The translations under genes were made by a program, and so were the position numbers. A stretch of 64,000 bases of DNA from assembly GCA_019009955.1 (NCBI GenBank), contig CM032229.1, positions 3,786,501 to 3,850,500 on the forward strand. Direction: 5' to 3'. The notes under the pieces are model-generated. The model was not told the origin of the DNA. It did not search any database and saw nothing but the letters and a program-made list of their open reading frames with translations. The DNA comes from Riptortus pedestris (taxonomy: Eukaryota; Arthropoda; Insecta; Hemiptera; Alydidae). Below are positions 51,499-63,370 of the stretch, piece after piece (the first letter of the stretch is position 1; every line of letters begins with the position of its first letter).

Positions 51499-51890
51499 TA
51501 GCTCAGATCCCCGGCTTCGCTCGGGAACTGATTTGAGGCTGAATGGTGATGGTATATTTTTGGCAAGGCTTAACTTTCCACAATATTTTGACATTTACCC
51601 GTTCCAGTTTTTAGGGTTAATACCTCCCTTATAACCCCCACTCCTGCCAGGCCCTAGAAATGTTAGTATGGCTTATTATAAGGAAATCGTTAGTATTAAT
51701 TCACATAGCGAGTTTGGTTTAGTTCGGTTGAGTCTTTTCTGCCAAATAAAATTGTGGACTCCCCGCTATAGTTTTTAGCGTATAACTCATTTACACTTCC
51801 GTATACGGCAAAAGTGCAAAGACTAAAAGTTACTCTAAATTACAAAATAAACAACTTTTGTTATGGGCATATTTTCTGAAAAAGCAATAT
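51498..51890 (-). mobile_element. family B Helitron 3'-end fragment, inverted
   Basis: CTAG at 51501-51498 in minus orientation with a CCCGAGCGAAGCCGGG hairpin. The body breaks off near 51890 and continues into family A sequence. Confidence 0.68.
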
Positions 51891-51894
51891 ATTT

Positions 51895-52500
51895 GCATTT
51901 TTATGAAGCCTGTGGTCGGGTATTGTTCAGATTAGTTCGGCCGTTTTCGTAACTTCTCGGCTCAGGTGAAAGCTTCTTCTATCCTTAACTGTCGATTCTA
52001 ACCTTACCTTACCTTCGTTTGTTTGTGTGATTTATGCAAACACGTTCTGTTCATCCGCCCCCCCCCTTCTTTAGTTCTGGTACTACTAAAATTTGAGTTA
52101 TTAAAATATAAATTATTTTTACAATTCAGAAGCCGTTTCAGTTGGGAATTTATTAAAATTAACTGAAAGATTTCTTATTACCGTTTGTATTTACTCATGG
52201 TGGACTTGTATTACCAATATGCAGATTTCTCTTTTGTAAAACTTCACATGGGAAATCTGCTTAGTTTACGCAGCCCCTGCCTCAAGGACTTTTTTTATTT
52301 CAAAACGGAACTTACTTTCCGAAGGTACCTCGTATATTTGTCTGTTAACGCTCTAGTAGTCGCAATTTTTACTTGATCGTTACCAAACTCGATATTTAAT
52401 CGTTTTTTTAAAAAGAAAGATCAAGTTCGTTAATGATTGAAATTGGACGAGTGGGAGGGGGGGGGTTAGAGGGGGATTTTTGAAAATGAATATGAGTACA
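51895..52500 (+). repeat. rearranged family A copy
   Basis: The right end (CACATGGGAAATCTGCTTAG, then GCAGCCCCTGCCTCAAGGAC, to about 52290) comes before core sequence (GTCTGTTAACGCTCTAG, GGGAGGGGGGGGGTTAGAGG, 52338-52490). This is the reverse of the normal order, pointing to two fragments or a local rearrangement. Confidence 0.6.
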
Positions 52501-52785
52501 TGTATTCTCTATCTTGAATATTAAACGTGATATGTGCACTTTTATTGTGCACACATATTGTGATATGTGTGTGCGGATAACGGACGAGATGAGATAGGCT
52601 AACTTCGGCTCTAGTCGTGCGTTTCCGCCAAAAGCTAGTTCGCGTGTTTGCGCAACTGTTCGGCTCTCGTGGAATTGACATACGTAGCTTCGAATGCGCA
52701 GTGTTCCTAAGCCCAGATTAATGGCTATGTATAACTTCTAGATAAACATATGAGCTTGGCAAGACATAAATGAGCATATGATTGA

Positions 52786-53021
52786 TTATTTGTTATAATT
52801 TATTTGTTGATGATGAGGAAGAACTGCCCTATCAGCAATGAGGCTCGGAGTGGTATGTCGATGCTGCTGTGGAAAAGACATGTCCTCAGCCAGCCCTTCT
52901 CCTTCGACCAGGATGATGCCGGCAAAGAGGTAGATGACGACGGTGATGTTCTCAACTGGACTGCCAAAGTATACATCAGTCGCTTCCATTCTCCGGTATT
53001 CGCTCACATTTCATACTCTGC
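52786..53021. other. coding-like island, strand uncertain
   Basis: A roughly 230-bp segment is richer in GC than its surroundings and open in long frames on both strands. Minus reads NITVVIYLFAGIILVEGEG with C/G-ending codons, preceded by a good acceptor (TATTATTTGCAG at about 53021) and followed by AATAAA-like sequence near 52800. Plus reads HVLSQPFSFDQDDAGKEVDD. If the minus acceptor is used, the frame entered by the splice ends quickly (ERIPENGSD then stop), which would make this a last exon with a 3' UTR. I cannot assign a family. It could equally be a captured gene fragment, since Helitron-rich DNA is adjacent. Confidence 0.3.
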
Positions 53022-53074
53022 AAATAATAGTAATCATGATTTATGTATTTATTTAAGTATCGCGATATTTATTT

Positions 53075-53200
53075 AATGTCCCACTTTGTAATTAGGACTA
53101 ATCATGTTCAATTATAGCAGGGGTTATCTATAGGTTAGGAGCTTTTCTAATCAGGGTTGGACTATGGATTTTATTTAGTGCGATCTTCACTTTATTGTGT
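53075..53200 (-). repeat. degenerate SINE fragment
   Basis: TAATTAGGACTAATCATGTT, GGGGTTATCTATAGGTTAGG and AATCAGGGTTGGACTATGG track the minus-strand SINE body. The tRNA head is not preserved. Confidence 0.45.
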
Positions 53201-53554
53201 AGGATGCATTACAGTCAGTTGGGAGACATAACCAGTTTATCTAATTGACAAAAATGGAATATGGCGTCTCTGATGCTTTGAGGTTACAACTGGCTAAGAC
53301 AGGGTTACCAACTATAACCGCTGGAATCGAAATACAAAAATAATGCCATATTATAATTGATCTGTACACAAAGGACTCGCACAACAGATGGCAAGTGCTG
53401 GTGAGGTGTTGATTATAAGCAGCAAAATTGATCCATTTAGCTGGTTTGGTTTGCACTGGCACCTCAAGGTATCAAAACTATAGAAAATTCAAAATACATG
53501 AAATAATTTGCCTGTCGTCAACGTGTCGTACCACAGGACTCAACCACTTTAGCC

Positions 53555-56500
53555 ATGTTGGAACGATCAGTAACAGAGCCAATGTATCATACTTCAGGAA
53601 TCTAACTCCATTAGCCAAGTTGGATGGTCACGATCAGCAACAGAACCAATGTATCATACCTCAGGAATCTACCTCCATTAGCCAAGTTGGATGGTCATGA
53701 TCAGTAACAGAGCAATGTATCATACCTCAGGAATCTTCCTCCATTAGCCCAGTTGGATGGTCACGATCAGTAACAGAGCCAATGTATCATACCTCAGGAA
53801 TCTACCTCCATTAGCCAAGTTTGATGGTCAGGATCAGCAGCAGAGCCTATGTATCATACCTCAGGAATCTTCCTCCATTAGCCAAGTTGGATGGTCACGA
53901 TCAGCAACAGAGCCAATGTATCATACCTCAGGAATCTACCTCCATTAGCCAAGTTGGATGGTCACGATCAGCAACAGAGCCAATGTATCATACCTTAGGA
54001 ATCTACCTCCATTAGCCCAGTTGGATAGGCACGATCAGCAACAGAGCCAATGTATCATACCTCAGGAATCTACCTCCATTAGCCAAGTTGGATGGTCATG
54101 ATCAGTAACAGAGCAATGTATCATACCTCAGGAATCTACCTCCATTAGCCCAGTTGGATGGTCACGATCAGTAACAGAGCCAATGTATCATACCTCAGGA
54201 ATCTACCTCCATTAGCCCAGTTGGATGGTCACGATCAGCAACAGAGCCAATGTATCATACCTCAGGAATCTTCCTCCATTAGCCAAGTTGGATGGTCTCG
54301 ACCAGTAACAGAGCCAATGTATCATACCTCAGGAATCTACCTCCATTAGCCAAGTTGGATGGTCACGATCAGCAACAGAGCCAATGTATCATACCTCAGG
54401 AATCTACCTCCATTAGCCCAGTTGGATGGTCACGATCAGCAACAGAGCCAATGTATCATACCTCAGGAATCTACCTCCATTAGCCAAGTTGGATGGTCAC
54501 GATCAGCAACAGAGCCAATGTATCATACCTCAGGAATCTACCTCCATTAGCCAAGTTGGATGGTCATGATCAGTAACAGCACCAATGTATCATACCTCAG
54601 GAATCTACCTCCATTAGCCCAGTTGGATGGTCACGATCAGTAACAGAGCCAATGTATCATACCTCAGGAATCTACCTCCATTAGCCCACTTGGATGGGCA
54701 CGCTCAGTAACAGTCCCAATGTATCATACCTCAGGCATCTACCTCCATTAGCCAAGTTGGATGGTCACGATCAGCAACAGAGCCAATGTATCATACCTCA
54801 GGAATCTACCTCCATTAGCCAAGTTGGATGGTCACGATCAGTAACAGAGCCAATGTATCATACCTCAGGAATCTACCTCCCTTAGCCAAGTTGGATGGGC
54901 ACGATCAGCAACAGAGCCAATGTATCATACCTCAGGAATCTTCCTCCATTAGCCAAGTGGATGGTCTCGACCAGTAATAGAACTTAAGGGTCATGCTTCA
55001 GGAATCTTCCTCCATTAGCTAAGTTGGATGGTCTCGACCAGTAACAAAGCCAATGTATCATACCTCAGGAATCTTCCTCCATTAGCCCAGTTGGATGGAC
55101 ACGATCAGTAACAGAGCCAATGTATCATGCCTCAGGAATCTACCTCCATTAGCCAAGTTGGATGGTCACGATCAGCAACAGAACCAATGTATCATACCTT
55201 AGGAATCTACCTCCATTAGCCAAGTTGGATAGTCAAGATCAGCAACAGAGCCAATGTATCATACCTCAGGAATCTTCCTCCATTAGCCAAGTTGGATGGT
55301 CACGATCAGCAACAGAGCCAATGTATCATACCTCAGGAATCTACCTCCATTAGCCCAGTTGGATGGTCACGATCAGCAACAGAGCCAATGTATCATTCCT
55401 CAGGAATCTACCTCCATTAGCCCAGTTGGATGGTCACGATCAGCCACAGAGCCAATGTATCATACCTGAGGAATCTACCTCCATTCGCGACGCTGGATGG
55501 TCACGATCAGCAACAGACCCAATGTATCATACCTTAGGAATCTACCTCCATTAGCCAAGTTGGATAGTCACGATCAGCAACAGAGCCAATGTATCATACC
55601 TCAGGAATCTACCTCCATTAGCCAATTTGGATGGTCACGATCAGTAACAGAGCCAATGTATCATACCTTAGGAATCTAACTCCATGTGCCAAGTGGGATG
55701 GTCACGATCAGTACCAGAGCCAATGTATCATGCCTCAGGAATCTAACTCCATTAGCCCAGTTGGATGGTCACGATCAGCAACAGAGCCAATGTATCATAC
55801 CTCAGGAATCTACCTCCATTAGCCAAGTTGGATGGTCACGATCAGCAACAGAGCCAATGTATCATACCTCAGGAATATACCTCCATTAGCCAATTTGGAT
55901 GGTCACGATCAGTAACAGAGCCAATGTATCATGCCTCAGGAATCTACCTCCATTAGCCCAGTTGGATGGTCACGATCAGTAACAGAGCCAATGTATCATA
56001 CCTCAGGAATCTTCCTCCATTAGCCCAGTTGGATGGTCACGATCATTAACAGATCCAATCGAGCAAACAACAGGAATCTACATCCATTAGCCAAGTTGGA
56101 TGGTCTCGAACAGTAACAGAGCCAATGTATCATACGTCAGGAATCTACCTCCATTAGCCCAGTTGGATGGTCACGATCAGTAACAGAGCCAATGTATCAT
56201 ACCTCAGGAATCTACCTCCATTAGCCAAGTTGGATGGTCTCGACCAGTAACAGAGCCAATGTATCATACCTCAGGAATCTACCTCCATTAGCCAAGTTGG
56301 ATGGTCACGATCAGTAACAGAGCCAATGTATCATACCTCAGGAATCATCCACCATTAGCCCAGTTGGTTGGGCTAGATAAGTAACAGAGCCAATGTATCA
56401 TGCCTCAGGAATCTACCTCCATTAGCCCAGTTGGATGGTCATGATCAGTAACAGCACCAATGTATCATACCTCAGGAATCTACCTCCATTAGCCAAGTTG

Positions 56501-59340
56501 GATGGTCACGATCAGCAACAGAGCCAATGTATCATACCTCAGGAATCTACCTCCATTAGCCAAGTTGGATGGTCACGATCAGTAACAGAGCCAATGTATC
56601 ATACCTCAGGAATCTAACTCCATGTGCCAAGTTGGATGGTCACGATCAGCAACAGAGCCAATGTATCATACCTCAGGACTCTTCCTCCATTAGCCAAGTG
56701 GATGGTCTCGACCAGTAATAGAACTTAAGGGTCATGCTTCAGGAATCTTCCTCCATTAGCTAAGTTGGATGGTCTCGACCAGTAACAAAGCCAATGTATC
56801 ATACCTCAGGAATCTTCCTCCATTAGCCAAGTTGGATGGTCACGATCAGTAACAGAGCCAATGTATCATACCTCAGGAATCTAACTCCATTAGCCAAGTT
56901 GGATGGTCACGATCAGTAACAGAGCCAATGTATCATACCTCAGGAATCTACCTCCATTAGCCAAGTTGGATGGTCACGTTCAGCAACATAGCCATTGTAT
57001 AATACCTCAGTAATCTACCTCCATTAGCCACGTTGTAGGGTCACGATCTGTAACAGAGCAATGTATCATACCTCAGGAATCTTCCTCCATTAGCCCAGTT
57101 GGATGGTCACGATCAGTAACAGAGCCAATGTATCATACCTCAGGAATCTACCTCCATTAGCCCAGTTGGATGGTCACGATCAGTAACAGCACCAATGTAT
57201 CATACCTCAGGAATCTTCCTCCATTAGCCAAGTTGGATGGTCACGATCAGTAACAGAGCCAATGTATCATACCTCAGGAATCTACCTCCATTAGCCAAGT
57301 TGGATGGTCACGATCAGTAACAGAGCCAATGTATCATACCTCAGGAATCTACCTCCATTAGCCAAGTTGGATGGTCTCGACCAGTAATAGAACTTAAGCG
57401 TCATGCTTCAGGAATCTTCCTCCATTAGCTAAGTTGGATGGTCTCGACCAGTAACAAAGCCAATGTTCATACCTCAGGAATCTTCCTCCATTAGCCAAGT
57501 TGGATGGTCACGACCAGCAACAGAGCCAATGTATCATACCTCAGGAATCTACCTCCATTAGCCCAGTTGGATGGTCACGATCAGTAACAGCACCAATGTA
57601 TCATACCTCAGGAATCTACCTCCATTAGCCAAGTTGGATGGTCATGATCAGCAACAGAGCCAATGTATCATACCTCAGGAATCTACCTCCATTAGCCCAG
57701 TTGGATGGTCACGATCAGAAACAGAGCCAATGTATCATACCTCAGGAATCTACCTCCATTAGCCCAGTTGGATGGTCACGCTCAGAAACAGCACCAATGT
57801 ATCATACCTCAGGAATCTACCTCCATTACCCCAGTTGGATGGTCACTATCAGAAACAGAGCCAATGTATAATACATCAGTAATCTACCTCCATTTGCCAT
57901 GTTGGTTGGTCATGATCAGAAACAGAGCAATGTATCATACCTCAGGAATCTACCTCCATTAGCCCAGTTGGATGGCCACGATCAGTAACAGAGCCAATGT
58001 ATCATGCCTCAGGAATCTACCTCCATTAGCCCAGTTGGATGGTCACGATCAGTAACAGAGCCAATGTATCATACCTCAGGAATCTACCTCCATTAGCCCA
58101 GTTGGATGGTCACGATCAGTAACAGAGCCAATGTATCATACCTCAGGAATCTACCTCCATTAGCCAAGTTGGATGGTCACGATCAGTAACAGAGCCAATG
58201 TATCATACCTCAGGAATCTACCTCCATTAGCCCAGTTGGATGGTCACGATCAGTAACAGAGCCAATGTATCATACCTCAGGAATCTACCTCCATTAGCCC
58301 AGTTGGATGGTCACGATCAGTAACAGCACCAATGTATCATACCTCAGGAATCTACCTCCATTAGCCCAGTTTGATGGTCACGATCAGTAACAGAGCCAAT
58401 TTATCATTCCTCAGGTATCTTCCTCCATTAGCCCAGTTGGATGGTCACGATCAGTAACAGAGCCAATGTATCATGCCTCAGGAATCTACCTCCATTAGCC
58501 CAGTTGGATGGTCACGATCAGTAACAGAGCCAATGTATCATACCTCAGGAATCTACCTCCATTAGCCCAGTTGGATGGTCACGATCAGTAACAGCACCAA
58601 TGTATCATACCTCAGGAATCTCTACCTCCATTAGCCCAGTTGGATGCTCACGATCAGTAACAGAGCCAATATATCATACCTCAGGAATCTTCCTCCATTA
58701 GCCCAGTTGGATGGTCACGATCAGCAACAGAGCCAATGTATCATACCTCAGGAATCTTTCTCCATTAGCCAAGTTGGATGGTCACGATCAGTAACAGCGC
58801 CAATGTATCATACCTCAGGAATCTACCTCCATTAGCCCAGTTGGATGGTCACGATCAGTAACAGAGCCAATGTATCATACCTCAGGAATCTACCTCCATT
58901 AGCCCAGTTGGATGGTCACGATCAGTAACAGAGCCAATGTATCATACCTCAGGAATCTACCTCCATTAGCCCAGTTGGATGGTCACGATCAGTAACAGAG
59001 CCAATATATCATACCTCAGGAATCTTCCTCCATTAGCCCAGTTGGATGGTCACGATCAGCAACAGAGCCAATGTATCATACCTCAGGAATCTTTCTCCAT
59101 TAGCCAAGTTGGATGGTCACGATCAGTAACAGAGCCAATATATCATACCTCAGGAATCTTTCTCCATTAGCCCAGTTGGATGCTCACGATCAGCAACAGA
59201 GCCAATGTATCATACCTCAGGAATCTTCCTCCATTAGCCAAGTTGGATGGTCTCGACCAGTAACAGAGCCAATGTATCATACCTCAGGAATCTACCTCCA
59301 TTAGTTAAGTTGGATGGTCACGATCAGTAATAGAACTTAA
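53555..59340. repeat. 67-bp minisatellite array, about 86 units
   Basis: The unit reads GCCAATGTATCATACCTCAG, then GAATCTACCTCCATTAGCC, AAGTTGGATGGTCACGATCA and GYAACAGA. Units vary at a few sites (AAG/CAGTTGG, TACC/TTCC, AGTAAC/AGCAAC), and some are 66 bp (GAGCAATG). Because 67 is not a multiple of three, every frame is visited and hits a stop within three units, so the repeated 63-codon frames are not genes. Diverged units carrying AATAGAACTTAAGGGTCATG recur at about 54.97, 56.72 and 57.39 kb and at the right edge (59.33 kb). Confidence 0.97.
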
Positions 59341-59759
59341 GGGTCATGCTTCAGTTCGCTATCTTTCTTGGCCAAAATGGACGTTCCCGACTAATGTCAT
59401 TTAAGTTTCTATCTTCACGATTCGTAGGAAAGTGCTGCTCCAGAAAATGTTTAGCCTTAGCACGCCAGGGTCGGCACTGCGGGAATGACAGTGTTCTCTC
59501 TCCCTTGTGGAGCTTCCTGTGTGCACATGCGCACATCAGTCAAACACCTCGCTGCTGGAACTGTGAAGCATACAGTTCCATACAAAGATTTTTGTATCTT
59601 TTTTCATAAACTGGGGGATGCTGCAGTTCCACAGTGCCTATACGCGAACCGCCACTGAAACAGAGTTAATCACATATTTAAGAAGTATGAAGTAGATCAA
59701 AGGAGCCGACCGATGGTCTAGCATGTCCTCGGGAATACCCGTCCGTGATCTAGAAGGTC

Positions 59760-60120
59760 TAGGCCATTCCACTTTGATGTTCGCCGCTCGTCTATAAAAG
59801 CGGCTCAGCTCGTCCCGAGAGTTTAGTTTGTTCTCAGCTCTCTTCAAGCGATCAACAGTGCGTTCAGTGCAGCTTTAGTGAACAGTGCGTTTTAGTTGCA
59901 GTGCGGTAAAGCGTTTTATGTGAAGAACAGCCTTGTGCCGTGTTTATGAAATGAACAGTATAGTGCTGTGTTTAAGTAAAGGCGAGTGCAGTGCCGTTAT
60001 CTTTGCGAAGATGAGTGCAGTGTCGTGTTTTTGTGAACTTCAGTGATCTTGAGTGAGTTATTGGACTGTGTAATAAGAAGAACAGTGAAGCTATCAGGGA
60101 ATATTGTGAGAAATAGTTAA
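59760..60120 (+). promoter_or_regulatory. TATA-type, heat-shock-like promoter with CAGTG-rich leader
   Basis: TATAAAA at 59793-59799 in the context GTCTATAAAAGCGGCTC, with initiator-like TCAGCTC / TTCAGTG 35-70 bp downstream. The next 250 bp hold about nine CAGTG-type repeats (AACAGTGCG, TTCAGTGCAG, GAACAGTGCG). GAA/TTC blocks upstream (TCTAGAAGG, CCATTCC) are only loosely heat-shock-element-like. The layout recalls insect hsp promoters and their long leaders, but no chaperone frame follows. It could be the promoter of the rightward gene at 61.1 kb or a transposed copy. Confidence 0.4.
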
Positions 60121-60240
60121 GAATAATTAACCAAGTGTGTAGTGCATTGTTATATAAATTGTGCTTTTAATGATTATGGTAAATGTAGGAATGGGAGCTA
60201 GTTTGGTAAAAGAAATAGTTATGGTATTAATCGAGCAGAT

Positions 60241-61036
60241 CTTAGGCTTGCCACAGACTATTAGGCAATTCTGGCAGAAACAGCAAGCCTGAACAAGTGT
60301 ACCTGAGAGTGTATGGCAGAAATAACTAATGCCCTAGTCAACGTGGCAATTGATGAAAATTCGATCAGTTCTGCCTAACAGGCGAGTAGACCTGATGTGA
60401 GTGTGGCGGTTTTATCAGGTGTACCTGGAGAGGTCTCAATTTTCAACAATCTTTTGTTGTTAATAGTTTAAATTTTATAATTTAATTTGTTTTACCTATT
60501 TTTTTAAGAAATCACTTTATATTTGAGACTCATACGGTTGCCCGTTTACTTAGAAACTCAAAGTAGCAGGCAGTCTTTCGTGTGGGGATATAGTTGCCTC
60601 ATCTGTATCTTTCTTCTTAATCAAAGGAGATACAAGGGACAGCAACACGATGGTCACAGTTTGTTGATGACCTGTCTGTTTACATTTCAGACGCTCCCCA
60701 CCGGAAAGGGAGGGGAAAGATTTCTTATTAACGTTTGTATTTATTCACTTAATATTCATGGTGTTGTGTGTGTTAGCAGTATGTAGATTTATCTGTTATT
60801 AAACTTCGCGAGGGAAATCTGCTTAGTTTACGCAGCCCTTGTGTGACGGACTTTTTTTTTCGTTTGAATTTGTGTCCCAAAAACCAAAAACGAAAATAAG
60901 TAGAGAAAAGCAGATCATCTCCTGGAGGATCCATGGTGAACTGAAAAACTTGGCAGGTATACATTGAGTGTGATAATAGGTATACCTGATCAGGCGTACA
61001 GTACAGGTGTGCCTGATAGTCTGTGGCCGGCCTTAG
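60241..61036. mobile_element. TIR element with 5-bp CTTAG duplication
   Basis: Left end GCTTGCCACAGACTATTAGG (60246) and the reverse complement of the right end, GCCGGCCACAGACTATCAGG (61031), match over about 20 bp with few mismatches. CTTAG flanks both (60241-60245, 61032-61036). The 786-bp body has no transposase. It contains a family A right end at 60770-60856. A superfamily cannot be named from this; a 5-bp duplication fits few groups. Confidence 0.55.
60770..60856 (+). repeat. family A right-end fragment
   Basis: GTAGATTTATCTG, then GAGGGAAATCTGCTTAG, GCAGCCCTTGTGTGACGGAC and TTTT. It lies inside the TIR element and is preceded by TTTCTTATTAACGTTTGTAT, shared with the copy near 52.17 kb. 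Confidence 0.65.
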
Positions 61037-61103
61037 GTACTATCTTTAAAATGAATTTGATGTTCAATACAACAAACTTTAGCTGCGCACTTATATTTTG
61101 TAG

Positions 61104-61239
61104 ATCTCTGGCATGTCACTAAGCAAATCACAGGTGATTGGGATGAGTACCTTCCTTCCTGACGAACTGATATCCCTCCTACTAACCTGCAGAAGGTACA
61201 CCACCTTCATAGGAGCAGTTCTATTCGCTGACGTTTCCG
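61104..61239 (+). CDS. ADCY10: soluble adenylyl cyclase (ADCY10-like) exon, start of first cyclase domain
   Basis: The 136-nt exon has acceptor TTTTGTAG and donor GTAAGA. Only one frame is open across it. It reads STFLPDELISLLLTCRRY, then FIGAVLFADVSG. In soluble adenylyl cyclases the first cyclase homology domain begins with a LPD helix followed about 20 residues later by F-G-LLF-D-SGFT, with the metal-binding Asp in the ADVSG strand. The exon would end just before the F-T of that motif. Possible start codons (ATG at 61113, 61143) lie inside it, so it may be the first coding exon. The expected next exon, beginning FT-L-EK, was not found before 64000. The other visible exon at 61498 does not match the cyclase domain. 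Confidence 0.62.
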
Positions 61240-61497
61240 GTAAGATAAACTAGCCATAATGAAAACAAATTGCAAATATGCATCCGTCGTCATTAAATGT
61301 TCATAGATTGATGAGAAATATTTAATACTCTTTCCAATACTCACTCTTTTTGGACAAAACAAAAAGTAATAGATATGATGTGGGGTTTACTTTATGCGAT
61401 GCAAGTAAACCTACCATATTTGTATAGGATTAATTCATACAGGTTATGAAATACTTAAGGTAAATATCAATATAGTTTTCTTTTTTTTTTTTATTTA

Positions 61498-61832
61498 GGG
61501 AGGTTTCCACTTATATACTTTTAACCATACTGGCCAATGGTTGAAAATAAAATACTCCTTTCAGAAGGATAATTCAAATAATCCAGAACCACGAACGCCT
61601 CTCCCACCTCCCGAAATAGGTAGGGCAACTGGCACACGTTCGTTTTTGTTTGACATGCAGAAGAAAATGTTTAATGTAACACTTACCCAAAGCCCCAGAG
61701 TGAGATTTACTATTCAAAGTGATTACAACAACTGGCACTATAGAATTTGCATGTGTAACAACAGAAATGGTTCTTTTAACAGAGACTATGCAATTACTTA
61801 CCACAGCTGTTTAGGAGGAAGAAAAAGGAAGG
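61498..61832 (+). CDS. unrecognised coding-like exon with N-glycosylation sites
   Basis: A frame without stops runs from a polypyrimidine tract plus TTTAG (exon start 61500 if the first AG is used, 61509 if the next AG is used) to a plausible donor GGAAGG|GTAAAC. It reads FHLYTFNHTGQWLKIKYSF, a Pro-rich PEPRTPLPPPEIGRATGT, MFNVTLTQSPRVRFTIQSDY and NWHYRICMCNNRNGSFNRDY, then HSCLGGRKRK. Sequons NHT, NVT and NGS, together with three cysteines, suggest an extracellular or lumenal domain. Starting at the second AG, it would join in frame to the cyclase-like exon at 61104-61239, but the result is not cyclase sequence. So it may be a separate gene nested here, an alternative exon or a false exon. 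I do not recognise the family. Confidence 0.35.
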
Positions 61833-62799
61833 GTAAACCTGGCTTTGAATATTCTTCCAATCATACATTTATTCTCAATATAAATATACTAATCTTAATT
61901 AATTCAGACGGCATGCTGCATTCATTAAAACTATAAAAATAAAAAGTAAAGTATACATGGCATTTTCGTGCTTATTGCACATCCAGTAAGGGAATATTAC
62001 ATATTGAGGTTAAACGGATAGGATGCGATTTTCAAACAATTTCTTAAGCTGTAAGAGGAGACGAATATGAATTTCCCAAACCCCACACACTTACACGTCG
62101 TTGAAAGGTTGAAATAAAAATAATTTTCAATACTAATAGTACAAAGACTGGATTAATTTATGCACTAAGCTATCCCGCCATTTTTATCACATAACGGAAG
62201 AAGACGTCCGAAGCCATTCACTTATTATGCCAGTGAAGGAAAAGATAGGGAATGAGTAATGTTAACTAGTCATAGACAGTAGAAAAATGAGATAAATATC
62301 TATAAGGAATCTTGTTGTACATAGTACCAGAGAAATTATTAATTGATGGCCGGGAGAAGGATGTAATCAGACTGTGTTAGATATAATAAACACGATTTCC
62401 TCTCAAATATAATTATTAGATTAACGTAAATGATGACTAAGCACTTCATTTCCATCACGGATTCAATACGATTGTTCTGTATGGATTCTCCTGTTAAGCA
62501 CGCAATTTATGAAATGGCGAATGGATGAATGAATTAACATTTAAAATAGCTGTGAAATAAACATCCAATATTAACGATATAAGGAAAGATTCCATTGGCA
62601 TAGCATTATTACAAAATACCTGTTCACATTTCGTTCTGGCAATCTATTGTAATATCAGAGAATTATAACGTGGCAGCTAATAGTTGGAAATAATAATTTG
62701 ACTTACTTAATCCAAATAAACTTTATATACAGAAAAGTATATTCTACGCGTAGTTTATTATTTTTACTTTTTTTACTTAAGACATATTAACTATGATAT

Positions 62800-63370
62800 T
62801 GACAAATATGAGTATTGGTTTCCAAGCAATCCCCCCCCCCTCGCTCTGTCTATAACATTTTCCGATCCAACCATTATAACGGAGATTTTTGAATTTTCGA
62901 ATTCAATAAATTGATAAATGTAAATAACGTTCGAGCACTGTAATTGTTATTCTAAACACAATTTGTTCTTTACGGTATTTGGATAAAACCAATATTAACG
63001 TAGATATCGACGAATATGTATTTTCACATCAAAGTAACCCCCCCCCCCCACAGCCCTAGCTGAAAATTCGAATTCCCATATAGCCAATTTGTGCCATGGG
63101 AAAGTTGACCCACAAATTTAAGCACATAGAGATCTTTTTAGGCGTCTTGGAGTGATTGAGTTAAAATCGGAAGGATAGACAAGATTTTCAGTTTTGATTG
63201 ATCCCATTGTTCTTAAGTTTCCGCCGAAAACTAGTTCAGCCGTTTCCCCTCGTGAATTGGTTTAGAGATTCGTTACTACTACTGTTATTAGTAGGCAGAT
63301 TTCTCTATTGTAAAACTTCACGTTGGAAATCTGTTTAGTTTACGCAGCCCCTGCGTGACGGACTTCTTGG
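62800..63370 (+). repeat. family A copy, right half
   Basis: Two C-rich cores (62830 and 63039) with a TAACGGAGATTTTTGAATTT segment, then AACTAGTTCAGCCGTTT and a good right end, GGAAATCTGTTTAGTTTACG and GCAGCCCCTGCGTGACGGAC. The palindrome end is absent. Confidence 0.65.

Noticed and set aside
53428..59304. Many overlapping 60-90 codon plus-strand frames (MVTISNRANVSYLRNL type)
   Set aside because: They are readings of the 67-bp minisatellite. Because the period is not a multiple of three, the same protein recurs out of step and stops within three units.
53555..59340. CRISPR array
   Set aside because: The repeats are contiguous 67-bp units without unique spacers, in a eukaryotic genome.
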